Origin: Pseudaminobacter soli (ex Li et al. 2025)
GTDB lineage: Bacteria; Pseudomonadota; Alphaproteobacteria; Rhizobiales; Rhizobiaceae
Reading direction: 5' to 3'
DNA length: 64,000 nucleotides
Assembly (NCBI RefSeq): GCF_029892515.1
Contig: NZ_JARXVF010000003.1
Span: 611,507-675,506 of the forward strand
The notes under the pieces: generated by a model
The model's database searches: none
The model's input: the letters and a program-made list of their open reading frames with translations, nothing else
Told to the model about the DNA's origin: nothing
In this document: positions 35,978 to 45,374 of the stretch, piece after piece
Layout: every line of letters begins with the position of its first letter
Numbering within the stretch: position 1 is the stretch's first letter
Position numbers and translations under genes: made by a program

Positions 35978-38881
35978 TCAGAAGAAGCTCTTGCGCTGCC
36001 ACCAGCCCGTCTTCTTGGGCTTTTCCTCGACTTCCGGCTGCGGCTCTTCGGCCGGAGCAGGCTGATCGTTCACTGGTGCTGCGGTTTCTTCCGCAACCGG
36101 AGCCTCGGCGGGCGCCTCAGGCGCGACCTCGGCGGCCTCCGGAGCAGGAGCCGGCTCGGCAGCGGCCTTGCGGCGCGGTGCCCTCGGCTTCTTGGCCGGC
36201 TTTTCCTCGGCCGGCGCCTCGGTTGCTTCCGTCGCGGCCGCTTCGGTTACAGCTGGCGCTTCTTCAGCGGCAGCCTTCTTCGAGCGCGTGGTGCGACGCG
36301 TGGTCTTCTTCGGCTTCTCGGCCGGAGCCTCCTCAGCGGTTGCAGCCTCGACCGCCGCCGGCTCTTCGGCCGCAGGTTCGAGTGCCGCTTCCTCGCTCAC
36401 CGCCTCGACGACGGCAGAAGCTTCGACTTCCTCGCCTTCCGCGGCCTCAGCCTCGACAGCCTCATCAGCATGTCCTGCCTCGCCCTCTTCCTTGCGGTTG
36501 CGGCGGCCGCCCCGCTTGCCGCGGCGGCGCTTCTTGCGGTCGGCATCATCGGCGCTCGCGGCAACAGCTGCCACGCCGGCCTCTTCAGGCTCGCCGGCTT
36601 CCTCTTCCTCGCCTTCAACCGCCTCGGCGACGGTCTCGGCTTCGGCTGGAGCACCATGCTCGCGGTCGCGGCCACGACGCCGCCGGCGCTTGCGGCGCTT
36701 GCGGTCGCGGTGGTCTTCTTCCTCGTGCTTTTCGGCACGAGCGGGCTGTTCGGCGTGGACCTCTTCGGCCTCCTCTTCCTCGACGACCTCTTCCTCTTCG
36801 ATCTCCTCAGGCTCGATGTAGGAAGCGGACGGCAGGACGGGCTGCGGGGTGACCGGCTTTTCGACCACAGCGCCGCGCGAAATCGCGTAGTGCTGCGAGC
36901 CGACCGACTCGTCAGGCTCGAGCGAGATGGTCAGGCCGAAGCGCTGTTCCAGCTCCACCAGAGTGCTGCGCTTGTGGTTCAGCACGTAGAAGGCCGTGGC
37001 CCCCGGCGTGCGGACCGTGATGTGATGGCGCGAATCCTTGAGCAGGAACTCTTCGATCGCACGGATCACGAGCAAGGCCACCGACGAATCGGAGCGGATA
37101 TGGCCGGTGCCACCGCAGTGCGGGCAGGGCTTCATGGTCGATTCGAGCACGCTGGCGCGGATGCGCTGGCGCGACATCTCCATGAGGCCGAAATGCGAGA
37201 TCCGGCCGACCTGGATGCGGGCGCGGTCGTTCTTCAGGCAATCCTTGAGCTTCTTTTCGACCGCACGGTTGTTGCGGTTCTCCTCCATGTCGATGAAGTC
37301 GATGACGATCAGGCCCGCGAGGTCGCGCAGTCGCAACTGACGCGCCACTTCCTCGGCTGCTTCCAGATTGGTCTGGAGCGCAGTGTCCTCGATCGAATGC
37401 TCCTTGGTGGAGCGACCGGAGTTGACGTCGATCGCAACCAGCGCCTCGGTCTGGTTGATGATGATGTAGCCGCCCGACTTCAGCGTCACCTGCGGCTGCA
37501 GCATGCGGTCGAGCTGGGCTTCGATGCCGTTGCGGGCAAAGATCGGCGTGGTGTCGCGATAGGGCTGAACCACCTTGGCGTGGCTCGGCATCAGCATCCG
37601 CATGAAGTCTTTGGCTTCGCGGTAGCCTTCCTCGCCAGCAACAAGGATTTCGTCGATATCCTTGTTGTAGAGATCGCGCACGGAACGCTTGATCAGGCTG
37701 CCTTCCTCGTAGACGAGGGCAGGGGCCACCGACTGCATGGTCAGGCTGCGGACATTTTCCCACATCCGCATCAGATATTCGTAGTCGCGCTTGATCTCGG
37801 CCTTGGTGCGGCTTTCGCCGGCGGTACGCAGGATCACGCCCATGCCCTGCGGCACTTCGAGCTCCTGCACCACTTCCTTCAGGCGCTTGCGGTCCTGCGC
37901 ATTGGTGATCTTGCGTGAGATGCCGCCGCCGCGCGCGGTGTTGGGCATCAGAACGGAATAGCGGCCGGCGAGCGACAGGTAGGTCGTCAGCGCAGCGCCC
38001 TTGTTGCCGCGCTCTTCCTTGACCACCTGCACCAGCAGGATCTGGCGGCGCTTGATGACTTCCTGGATCTTGTACTGGCGGCGCATCGGCTTGCGACGGG
38101 TGCGCGCCTCTTCCATCGCGTCCTCGGCGCCGACGATCTCGATGCCGTGGTCGTCGTCATGTGCGCCGGCGATTTCCTCGACAACGCCGCGATGCTCGTT
38201 CTCGGAAGGTGCGGATTCTTCGTCCGAAGCCGGGACCGGTTCGGAGATGACGTCGGCATCTACCGTTGCGGCGATGCTGGAAGAACCCGAATCTTCGGTG
38301 CCGTCTTCCGCGGATTCGCCACCCTCGACCTCAGCGACCGGTTCAGCATGCGAGCCATGCTCATCGTCGCCGGAGACCTCGTCGCCTGCGTGATCGTCAT
38401 GCTCGCCTTCGGCTACTGCCGCGGCTTCTTCGTCGGAGGCTTCAGCGGCGTGGCGCGACTCGTCACCATTGCGGCTGCGATTGCGTCCGCCGCGACGGCG
38501 CTTGCGGCCACGGCCGCGATCATGGCGTTCTTCGCCATTGCTTTCGGCGTTTCCGTTTCCGTTTCCGTTCGCGTCGTCGTCCTCGTCCTCGTGCTCCTCC
38601 GCCTCGGCGCGCAACAGCGCCTGACGATCGGCTACCGGGATCTGGTAGTAATCGGGATGGATTTCACTGAAGGCGAGGAAGCCGTGACGGTTTCCGCCAT
38701 ATTCGACAAAAGCAGCCTGGAGGGAGGGCTCTACACGCGTTACGCGAGCGAGATAGATATTTCCTTTGAGCTGCTTCTTGTCCTGGGATTCAAAATCAAA
38801 TTCTTCGATACGGTTACCGCGAACTACGACAACCCGTGTTTCCTCCGGGTGGGAGGCATCTACTAACATCTTGTTGGGCAT
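35978..38881 (-). CDS. rne: Ribonuclease E
   Basis: A 967-residue endoribonuclease that initiates mRNA decay and processes rRNA and tRNA. The S1 domain begins near residue 38 (GNIYLARVTRVEPSLQAAFVEY) and is split by an acidic, Gly/Asn-rich and Arg-patched insertion from about 88 to 265, before resuming at RRKPMRRQYKIQEVI. DNase I-like catalytic aspartates are D485 (VAIDVNSGR) and D528 (VIDFIDME); the zinc-link cysteines are C586 and C589 (CPHCGG). The C-terminal 300 residues are Ala/Glu/Pro-rich with basic patches and are probably disordered degradosome-docking sequence. The ORF ends KTGWWQRKSFF. Confidence 0.96.
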   Translation of the reverse strand: MPNKMLVDASHPEETRVVVVRGNRIEEFDFESQDKKQLKGNIYLARVTRVEPSLQAAFVEYGGNRHGFLAFSEIHPDYYQIPVADRQALLRAEAEEHEDEDDDANGNGNGNAESNGEERHDRGRGRKRRRGGRNRSRNGDESRHAAEASDEEAAAVAEGEHDDHAGDEVSGDDEHGSHAEPVAEVEGGESAEDGTEDSGSSSIAATVDADVISEPVPASDEESAPSENEHRGVVEEIAGAHDDDHGIEIVGAEDAMEEARTRRKPMRRQYKIQEVIKRRQILLVQVVKEERGNKGAALTTYLSLAGRYSVLMPNTARGGGISRKITNAQDRKRLKEVVQELEVPQGMGVILRTAGESRTKAEIKRDYEYLMRMWENVRSLTMQSVAPALVYEEGSLIKRSVRDLYNKDIDEILVAGEEGYREAKDFMRMLMPSHAKVVQPYRDTTPIFARNGIEAQLDRMLQPQVTLKSGGYIIINQTEALVAIDVNSGRSTKEHSIEDTALQTNLEAAEEVARQLRLRDLAGLIVIDFIDMEENRNNRAVEKKLKDCLKNDRARIQVGRISHFGLMEMSRQRIRASVLESTMKPCPHCGGTGHIRSDSSVALLVIRAIEEFLLKDSRHHITVRTPGATAFYVLNHKRSTLVELEQRFGLTISLEPDESVGSQHYAISRGAVVEKPVTPQPVLPSASYIEPEEIEEEEVVEEEEAEEVHAEQPARAEKHEEEDHRDRKRRKRRRRRGRDREHGAPAEAETVAEAVEGEEEEAGEPEEAGVAAVAASADDADRKKRRRGKRGGRRNRKEEGEAGHADEAVEAEAAEGEEVEASAVVEAVSEEAALEPAAEEPAAVEAATAEEAPAEKPKKTTRRTTRSKKAAAEEAPAVTEAAATEATEAPAEEKPAKKPRAPRRKAAAEPAPAPEAAEVAPEAPAEAPVAEETAAPVNDQPAPAEEPQPEVEEKPKKTGWWQRKSFF

Positions 38882-39526
38882 TATCTTGTGTCCTGCCGGC
38901 CGCCGCCAACCGGTTCATCGGCAGCGAAACGCGCTGCCACATGCTGGGGGAAAGAGGCGTACCGGACGCTTGAAAGTCCGCCGGCCGATGTCGTAGCGCG
39001 ATGAACGAACCGCCCGCTGCCACATTGGCGCGGTCATTTGCGGGTCGTCCCAGGATTGCGCTTGAAATCATCGGTACCCTTGCGGAACCACTTTGAACCA
39101 AAGCCCGGAAAACCGGACCAGCTATTTTTGCTCCTACCGAGCCGGCGCGGAATTGTGTTCCGGCCGTTTTCCACACGCCAAGGGACCCGTAACTCAGGGA
39201 CTCCTTTGCGAAATCCTTCGCGACCATCTCAAACCGTCGAATCGCCGCCGCGATTGGTGCTGTTTTCGTCGCTTGACCGAATATGGAAGCTGCGCCGTCA
39301 CAGTTCCAGGCATTGCGATGGTCTACTGTCGCTTTTATGATTTGCCGGGGTGCAACGCAACCCTGAATTCTGTTGTCGGCAAAGGCAGTTGCGTCTTGTT
39401 GTGAGTCGCCGGGTAGCCTGAAAAGGCTTGGTTAACCTTGTTTCGATACCAATCGTTAAGCTGAGTTTGGGCCTGTGCAGTCGCGCGGAAATTCGGCGCG
39501 ACAATCGCAGATAAGGTATTTCAACG
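38882..39526. other. rne leader and divergent amidase promoter region
   Basis: 645 bp without a credible gene. The leftward half is probably the long 5' untranslated leader of rne, which is known in other bacteria to mediate autoregulation; small hairpins are present, for example CGGAC / GTCCG around 38968-38985. The rightward end holds the amidase promoter. I cannot assign individual sites. Confidence 0.5.
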
Positions 39527-40756
39527 GTGGAAATGAGACTTGCTGACGTCGGGCGGAGGGTCCTTTCCAATTTCTCCCTCCTGTTCCTTCTGATTGTCGG
39601 CCTGGCCGCCGTCGCCATGACTGCCGCTTCCGCCGCACCGCTCGAGATGACGAGCTACAAGATGGCGGGCGATGCGGTGCGCATGCGCGTGGTGATGAAT
39701 TTCGACCGCGAGCCCGAGCCCAAATGGCTGCTCCTGCGCGGGCCGCACCGGCTGGTGATCGATCTTCCCGGTGCAAAGTTCTCGATCGACACCAAGGACC
39801 TGAAGGCGCACGGTCTCATCAAGAGTGTCCGTTATGGCCAGGTCGGGGAGGGCGTTTCTCGCGTTGTCCTGACCACCAAGGGGCCGTTCACGGTCGAGAA
39901 GCTCGATATTCTGAAGAACGAAGACGCGCCGGGCTACCGGGTCGTTGCCGACATCATTGCTGCGTCGGAGCGGCAGTTCGAGGAAGCGCTCGCCGTTCAG
40001 GCGCAGACGACCGCATCGACCGCGACGCCCAAGACCGATCGTCTCGAAGAGAACCACCCGCAAAAACGTTTCACCGTGGTGATCGATCCCGGCCATGGCG
40101 GCATCGATGGTGGCGCCGAGGGGCTGAACGGCACGATCGAAAAGTCCATCACCCTGGCTTTCGCCCTGGAGTTGAAGGCCAAGCTCGCGGAAATCGGCAG
40201 CTACGACGTCTACATGACCCGCGACAAGGATGAGTTCCTGCGCCTTGACGACCGGGTGCGGATCGCGCGACAGCACGAGGCGGACCTGTTCATATCCATT
40301 CACGCCGACACCATCCGTCTAAAAGGTATCCGCGGCGCGACCGTCTATACCGTCTCGGAAAAGGCTTCTGACGCCGAAGCGCAGGCGCTTGCCGACCGCG
40401 AAAACCTGTCGGACAAGCTGGCCGGCATCGAGATCGAGGACGAGAACCACGAAGTCGCCGATATCCTCATCGACCTTATCCGGCGTGAAACGCATGGCTT
40501 CTCGATGAAATTCGCCCAGTCTGTGGTCGGCGAGCTGTCCAATTCGGTGGGGCTGATCAACAATCCGCATCGCTTTGCGGGCTTTCGGGTGCTGAAAGCC
40601 CCGGACGTGCCCTCGGTGCTCATCGAGCTCGGCTATCTGTCGAACCCGGAGGACGAGGAGCAGTTGCGCGATCCGGATTGGCGCGGCAAGGCTGCTGACA
40701 GTATTTCCAAGGCGGTGGCCGGGTTCGCCGCATCCAAGACGGCCGTGGGCGGATAG
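39527..40756 (+). CDS. amiC: N-acetylmuramoyl-L-alanine amidase with AMIN domain
   Basis: A 409-residue periplasmic zinc amidase that cuts the amide between MurNAc and the peptide stem during cell separation. A signal peptide ends near ASAAP (about residue 38). An AMIN domain spans about 40-140 and the Amidase_3 domain about 183-400. Zinc ligands are H190 (VIDPGHGG), E205 (GTIEKS) and H259 (SIHAD). GTG at 39527 is chosen because AAGG lies upstream; ATG at 39533 is an alternative. It stands next to the PBP1A gene, also a cell-wall enzyme. Confidence 0.93.
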   Translation: MEMRLADVGRRVLSNFSLLFLLIVGLAAVAMTAASAAPLEMTSYKMAGDAVRMRVVMNFDREPEPKWLLLRGPHRLVIDLPGAKFSIDTKDLKAHGLIKSVRYGQVGEGVSRVVLTTKGPFTVEKLDILKNEDAPGYRVVADIIAASERQFEEALAVQAQTTASTATPKTDRLEENHPQKRFTVVIDPGHGGIDGGAEGLNGTIEKSITLAFALELKAKLAEIGSYDVYMTRDKDEFLRLDDRVRIARQHEADLFISIHADTIRLKGIRGATVYTVSEKASDAEAQALADRENLSDKLAGIEIEDENHEVADILIDLIRRETHGFSMKFAQSVVGELSNSVGLINNPHRFAGFRVLKAPDVPSVLIELGYLSNPEDEEQLRDPDWRGKAADSISKAVAGFAASKTAVGG

Positions 40757-40960
40757 TTCACTGCAACCTGCGTCGCCATGCTACGCTGCCATCACACTTT
40801 GCAGTTTAATTCTGGATATTTGGAACCAATAGGCGGGATTGCCGCATTTTACCCACATCGACGCGACATTGCTGCGCGCTAACGGATTGGGAATGACTGC
40901 CCGACTTGCAGTGGGCGCCGTTTTTGCAGAGGAATTCCCGAACCACGGACTGGAGCGGGC

Positions 40961-43420
40961 ATGATTCGTCTTATCGGCTATTTCTTTGGCATCGGCACCA
41001 TGCTGGCACTGCTCGTGGCGGCGGGCGCTGCGCTGTATATCGGCCACGTAACGAAGGATCTGCCTGACTACGAGGTTCTGGCCAAGTACGAGCCGCCGGT
41101 GACCACCAGGATCCATGCTGCCGATGGCGCGCTGATGGGCGAGTACGCGCGAGAGCGCCGCCTGTTCCTACCGATTCAGGCTATCCCCGATCGCCTCAAG
41201 GCCGCTTTCCTGTCTGCCGAAGACAAGAACTTCTACAACCACCCTGGTGTCGACGTGACGGGTTTGGGCCGCGCGGTCCTGGTCAATCTGCAGAATTTCG
41301 GCTCGGGCCGCCGCCAGGTGGGTGCGTCGACCATCACCCAGCAGGTGGCCAAGAACTTCCTGCTGACCGCCGACCAGACCTATGAGCGCAAGATCAAGGA
41401 AATGATCCTGGCCTTCCGCATCGAGCAGGCCTATTCGAAGGACCGCATCCTCGAACTCTACATGAACGAGATTTTCTTCGGCATGGGCGCCTATGGCGTT
41501 GGTGGCGCGGCGCTGACCTATTTCAACAAGTCGGTCAGCGAACTGACCATAGCCGAGTGCGCCTATCTGGCGTCGTTGCCGAAGGGCCCGTCCAACTATC
41601 ATCCGTTCCGCCACGCCGAGCGCGCGATCGAGCGCCGCAACTGGGTGATCGACCAGATGGTCGAGAACGGATACGTGTCCCGCGACGAGGGCAACAAGGC
41701 CAAGACGCAGCCGCTTGGCGTTACGCCGCGCCGCGCCGGCGACTATGTGTTCGCCGGCCAGTATTTCAGCGAGGAAGTGCGCCGCGAGATCATTTCGCGC
41801 TATGGCGAGAATGCCCTTTACGAGGGCGGGCTTTCGGTGCGCACCACGCTTGATCCGAAACTTCAGCGCCTCGCACGCAAGGCCATGCAGCACGGCCTGG
41901 TCAAGTTTGACACCCTGCGCGGCTATCGCGGCCCGGTGACCCACATCGATATTTCCGGCGACTGGGGTGTGAAGCTCGGTGAGGTCAAGGGCCTCGACGA
42001 TGTCCCCGAATGGCGGCTGGCCGTCGTTCTCGAAAGCGGCAATTCCGGTATTGCGATTGGGCTCCAGCCCGACCGGCAGGCCTCGGGCGCGCTGGTCGCA
42101 GACCGGGAGAAGGGCACCATCGGCAAGGAAGACATGAGCTTTGCCATGCGCCATGTCGTCGACGGCAAGCGCCTAAAGGCAAACTCGGTGGCCGATGTTC
42201 TCAAGCCCGGTGACGTCATCTTCGTCGAGAAGAAGGAAGGCTCCGACAGCGCCTACATACTGCGGCAGCCGCCGGAAGTTTCCGGTGGCCTGGTGGCCAT
42301 GGACCCGCATACCGGCCGCGTTCTGGCCATGGTCGGCGGCTTCTCCTATTCGCAGTCGGAGTTCAACCGCGCCACTCAGGCATTCCGCCAGCCTGGTTCT
42401 TCGTTCAAGCCGATCGTCTATTCGGCTGCGCTCGACAACGGCTATACGCCGGCGTCGGTGATCATGGACGGTCCGATCACGATCCACATCGGCAACACCA
42501 CGTGGACGCCGAAGAACTATGACGGCAACGGCGCCGGCCCCTCGACGCTGCGCGCCGGCATCGAGCGCTCGCGCAACCTGATGACCGTTCGTCTGGCCAA
42601 CGACATGGGCATGAAGCTGGTCGCCGAATATGCCGAGCGCTTCGGCGTCTACGACAGGATGCCCCAGCATTTGGCCATGTCGCTCGGTTCGGGCGAAACC
42701 ACGGTCATGCGCATGGTGTCGGCCTATTCGGTGATGGCCAATGGCGGCCGCCAGATCAAGCCGTCGCTGATCGACCGCATTCAGGACCGTTACGGCAAGA
42801 CCGTCTACAAGCATGACGAGCGCGGCTGCGAAGGCTGCGATGTGGCGGAATGGGACAAGCAGTCCGAGCCGGAGCTGGTCGACAATTCCGAGCAGGTGCT
42901 CGACCCGATGACGGCCTACCAGATTACCTCGATGATGGAAGGCGTGGTCATCCGCGGCACCGCCACCACGCTCAGGGAACTCGGCCGCCCGATCGCCGGC
43001 AAGACCGGTACCACCAATGACGAGAAGGACGCCTGGTTCATCGGCTACACACCGAACATGGTTGTCGGCCTCTATATGGGGTACGACAAGCCGCAGTCTC
43101 TCGGCAAGGGCGCCACGGGTGGCGGTCTGGCAGCGCCGGTCTTCAAGGAATTCATGGGCGACGCCATGAAGGGCGTGCCGCCGGTCGAATTCAAGGTGCC
43201 GGACGGCATGAAGCTCATCGCGATCAACCGCAAGACCGGCATGCAGGCCAATGCTGGCGAGCCGGATACCATCATGGAAGCCTTCAAGCCCGGTACTGGC
43301 CCGGCCGACAGCTACTGGGTCATCGGCATGGGCGAGGACGGCTCCAATGGTTCGGGCGAGGCGCTTTCGCCCAGGGCCAACCAGGCCATCACCGACGGTG
43401 TTGGCGGCGGCCTGTACTGA
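40961..43420 (+). CDS. mrcA: Penicillin-binding protein 1A
   Basis: An 819-residue bifunctional class A PBP that polymerises and cross-links peptidoglycan. One N-terminal membrane helix (about residues 5-28) is followed by the glycosyltransferase domain, with catalytic glutamate E87 in SAEDKNFYNHPG and ITQQVAKNFLLT. The transpeptidase domain has QPGSSFKPIVYS (S-x-x-K) and AGKTGTTND (KTG). An OB-like insertion lies between the domains, as in other PBP1A proteins. The ATG has GGAGC upstream. A terminator follows directly after the stop codon. Confidence 0.96.
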   Translation: MIRLIGYFFGIGTMLALLVAAGAALYIGHVTKDLPDYEVLAKYEPPVTTRIHAADGALMGEYARERRLFLPIQAIPDRLKAAFLSAEDKNFYNHPGVDVTGLGRAVLVNLQNFGSGRRQVGASTITQQVAKNFLLTADQTYERKIKEMILAFRIEQAYSKDRILELYMNEIFFGMGAYGVGGAALTYFNKSVSELTIAECAYLASLPKGPSNYHPFRHAERAIERRNWVIDQMVENGYVSRDEGNKAKTQPLGVTPRRAGDYVFAGQYFSEEVRREIISRYGENALYEGGLSVRTTLDPKLQRLARKAMQHGLVKFDTLRGYRGPVTHIDISGDWGVKLGEVKGLDDVPEWRLAVVLESGNSGIAIGLQPDRQASGALVADREKGTIGKEDMSFAMRHVVDGKRLKANSVADVLKPGDVIFVEKKEGSDSAYILRQPPEVSGGLVAMDPHTGRVLAMVGGFSYSQSEFNRATQAFRQPGSSFKPIVYSAALDNGYTPASVIMDGPITIHIGNTTWTPKNYDGNGAGPSTLRAGIERSRNLMTVRLANDMGMKLVAEYAERFGVYDRMPQHLAMSLGSGETTVMRMVSAYSVMANGGRQIKPSLIDRIQDRYGKTVYKHDERGCEGCDVAEWDKQSEPELVDNSEQVLDPMTAYQITSMMEGVVIRGTATTLRELGRPIAGKTGTTNDEKDAWFIGYTPNMVVGLYMGYDKPQSLGKGATGGGLAAPVFKEFMGDAMKGVPPVEFKVPDGMKLIAINRKTGMQANAGEPDTIMEAFKPGTGPADSYWVIGMGEDGSNGSGEALSPRANQAITDGVGGGLY

Positions 43421-43437
43421 GCCAACTTCTTTGAGTA

Positions 43438-43466
43438 TGGGCCGGAACGTATCCGGCCCATTTTGC
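43438..43466 (+). terminator. Rho-independent terminator after PBP1A
   Basis: The perfect 8-bp stem TGGGCCGG / CCGGCCCA with a 7-nt loop is followed by TTTTGCTTT, starting 18 bp after the PBP1A stop codon. Confidence 0.88.
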
Positions 43467-43555
43467 TTTACAGGGCCGGGGCGCCTGCCTATGGTCCGCG
43501 CCAATTCGCACCCCTATCTAAAACCCCTATCATCTTGAGAGGCTGGACACCTGCC

Positions 43556-44687
43556 ATGCGCGCAGAAACCGAAAAGCTGGTCGACGAAATCAAGCAGGCC
43601 ATAAGCCTGCTGAGGAGGCATCTTTGACTGGGATCAGGCTTTAAAACGGCTTGAATACCTGAATATGCGTTCCGAGGATTCGACCCTCTGGGACGATCCG
43701 CAGGAAGCCCAGAAACTGATGCGCGAGCGCCAGAGCCTGGACGATTCGATCAATTCGATTTCGGGTCTGTCCCGGGCGCTGACCGACAATATCGGTCTCA
43801 TCGAACTCGGCGAGGAAGAAGGCGACGCTGACGTCATCAACGAGGCCGAGGCTGCGATCCGCTCGCTGTCCGGCGAGGTCAAGGCGCGCCAGATCGAGAC
43901 CCTGCTCTCAGGCGAAGCCGACAGCAACGACACCTATCTGGAAGTGCATGCCGGTGCCGGCGGCACGGAAAGCCAGGATTGGGCGTCGATGCTGTTGCGC
44001 ATGTACACGCGCTGGGCCGAGCGCCGCCGCTTCAAGGTCGAAGTGCTCGAGGTCCACGACGGCGAAGAGGCTGGCATCAAGTCGGCTACGCTGCTCATCA
44101 AGGGCCACAATGCCTATGGCTGGCTGAAGACGGAATCGGGCGTGCATCGTCTCGTCCGCATTTCGCCCTATGACAGCAATGCGCGCCGGCATACCTCGTT
44201 CTCCAGCGTCTGGGTCTATCCGGTGGTGGACGACTCGATCGATATCCAGGTGTCTGAGTCGGATGTCCGCATCGACACCTATCGCGCGTCTGGCGCAGGT
44301 GGTCAGCACGTCAACACGACCGATTCGGCGGTGCGCATCACGCACATCCCGACCGGCATCGTCGTGGCCTGCCAGCAGGAGCGTTCGCAGCACAAGAACC
44401 GCGCCACCGCGTGGAACATGCTGAGGGCGCGACTGTACGAGGAAGAGCTGAAGAAGCGCGAGGAGGCGGCCAACGCCACTGCGGCCTCCAAGACCGACAT
44501 CGGCTGGGGCCACCAGATTCGCTCCTACGTGCTGCAGCCCTACCAGCTGGTGAAGGACCTGCGCACCGGCGTGGAAAGCACGAGCCCGTCGGACGTGCTC
44601 GACGGCGATCTGGACGACTTCATGGAAGCCTCGCTGTCGCAACGCATAGAGGGTGGCTCGGGTCAGGCTATCGCCGACATCGACTGA
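43556..44687 (+). CDS. prfB: Peptide chain release factor 2, programmed +1 frameshift
   Basis: Reads as two frames: codons 1-23 at 43556-43624, then a +1 shift skips one T (43625) and continues at 43626-44687, giving about 376 residues. The junction is AGG AGG CAT CTT TGA C: an internal Shine-Dalgarno AGGAGG, the slippery CTT and an in-frame UGA, the arrangement by which RF2 controls its own synthesis. Downstream the GGQ-type loop is intact as [19 protein letters not shown], and the SPF-type recognition region lies upstream. A terminator follows the gene. The first frame alone would stop after 23 residues, so this is not a pseudogene. Confidence 0.95.
43613..43627 (+). promoter_or_regulatory. 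prfB frameshift signal
   Basis: AGGAGG (43613-43618), CAT, CTT (43622-43624), TGA (43625-43627) followed by C. This equals the E. coli signal AGGGGG-TAT-CTT-TGA-C in spacing and slippery codon. When RF2 is scarce the ribosome slips +1 on CUU and bypasses UGA. Confidence 0.95.
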
Positions 44688-44714
44688 CCTGTGCGATTCG
44701 AACAGCCAATAAAG

Positions 44715-44747
44715 AAGGCCGCACGGGGCAATCCGAGCGGCCTTTTT
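44715..44747 (+). terminator. Rho-independent terminator after prfB
   Basis: The stem AAGGCCGC / GCGGCCTT with a 14-nt loop is followed by a run of T, starting 27 bp after the prfB stop codon. Confidence 0.85.
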
Positions 44748-44866
44748 GCTTGGATCAGGCCGGAAAGGCCTGACTGCGTATCTCAAATACTCTGGAACAA
44801 TCGGGCGCGATACTTCGTTTATCCGTGGGTGAGGCTTTCTGAGGGGGACCCTTTGGAGAGCAAAAC

Positions 44867-45208
44867 ATGCTTGGCTCGGCAAAATGGTCCCGATGCGCCT
44901 TTGGCGTGAGTGCTATTGCGTCACTGGGATTTCTCACATCTTCCGTTTCAACAAGTCTTGCTCACCAAGCGAAGTCCGGCTGGACCTATCCTACCTCCTG
45001 CTGCTCGGGGATCGACTGCCGTGAAGTGCCTCAAAAGGCAATCAGCGAGCGGCCGGAAGGCTATGTCATCGTCGGCACCGGCGAGGTTCTGCCCTACAAG
45101 GATTCCCGCGTGCGCAACTCGCCCGACGGCGAATATCATTGGTGCTCCGTTGGCGGCGCCGAGAACACCAAGACGGTCTGTCTGTTCGTGCCGCCGCGCT
45201 CCTACTGA
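44867..45208 (+). CDS. Small secreted cysteine-rich hypothetical protein
   Basis: A 113-residue exported protein of unknown function. A signal peptide (CAFGVSAIASLGFLTSSVSTSLAH) precedes a mature domain with five cysteines: a CC pair followed by C (TSCCSGIDCREVP), then WCSVGG and VCLFV. The last four residues are PPRSY. The spacing allows two disulfides with one free thiol. A TTTGGAGAG ribosome binding site precedes the ATG. No family name can be given with confidence. Confidence 0.78.
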   Translation: MLGSAKWSRCAFGVSAIASLGFLTSSVSTSLAHQAKSGWTYPTSCCSGIDCREVPQKAISERPEGYVIVGTGEVLPYKDSRVRNSPDGEYHWCSVGGAENTKTVCLFVPPRSY

Positions 45209-45233
45209 GTAGTTTCCGCCACTCCGAGCATTC

Positions 45234-45260
45234 ACGTTTTCCGGCGCGCGCCGGAAACGT
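45234..45260. other. Near-perfect GC palindrome
   Basis: ACGTTT-CCGGCGC / GCGCCGG-AAACGT with a single extra T in the left arm. It lies between the Cys-rich protein and the OmpA lipoprotein genes. It lacks a T-run, so it may be a structural or regulator-binding element rather than a terminator. Confidence 0.4.
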
Positions 45261-45374
45261 CACGTTGTCGCTTTGATGTTCGGCTTTTCGCCGCATTCTA
45301 TGCTACAAGGGCGGCTGGAAGGGCTATTTGGCGCCGGTTTCGGCGCGGGACATTGGTAAGAGGGACAACCCGGA

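Noticed and set aside
43556..43627. In-frame UGA after 23 codons of prfB read as a pseudogene
   Set aside because: The stop is part of the programmed frameshift signal and the downstream frame is intact.
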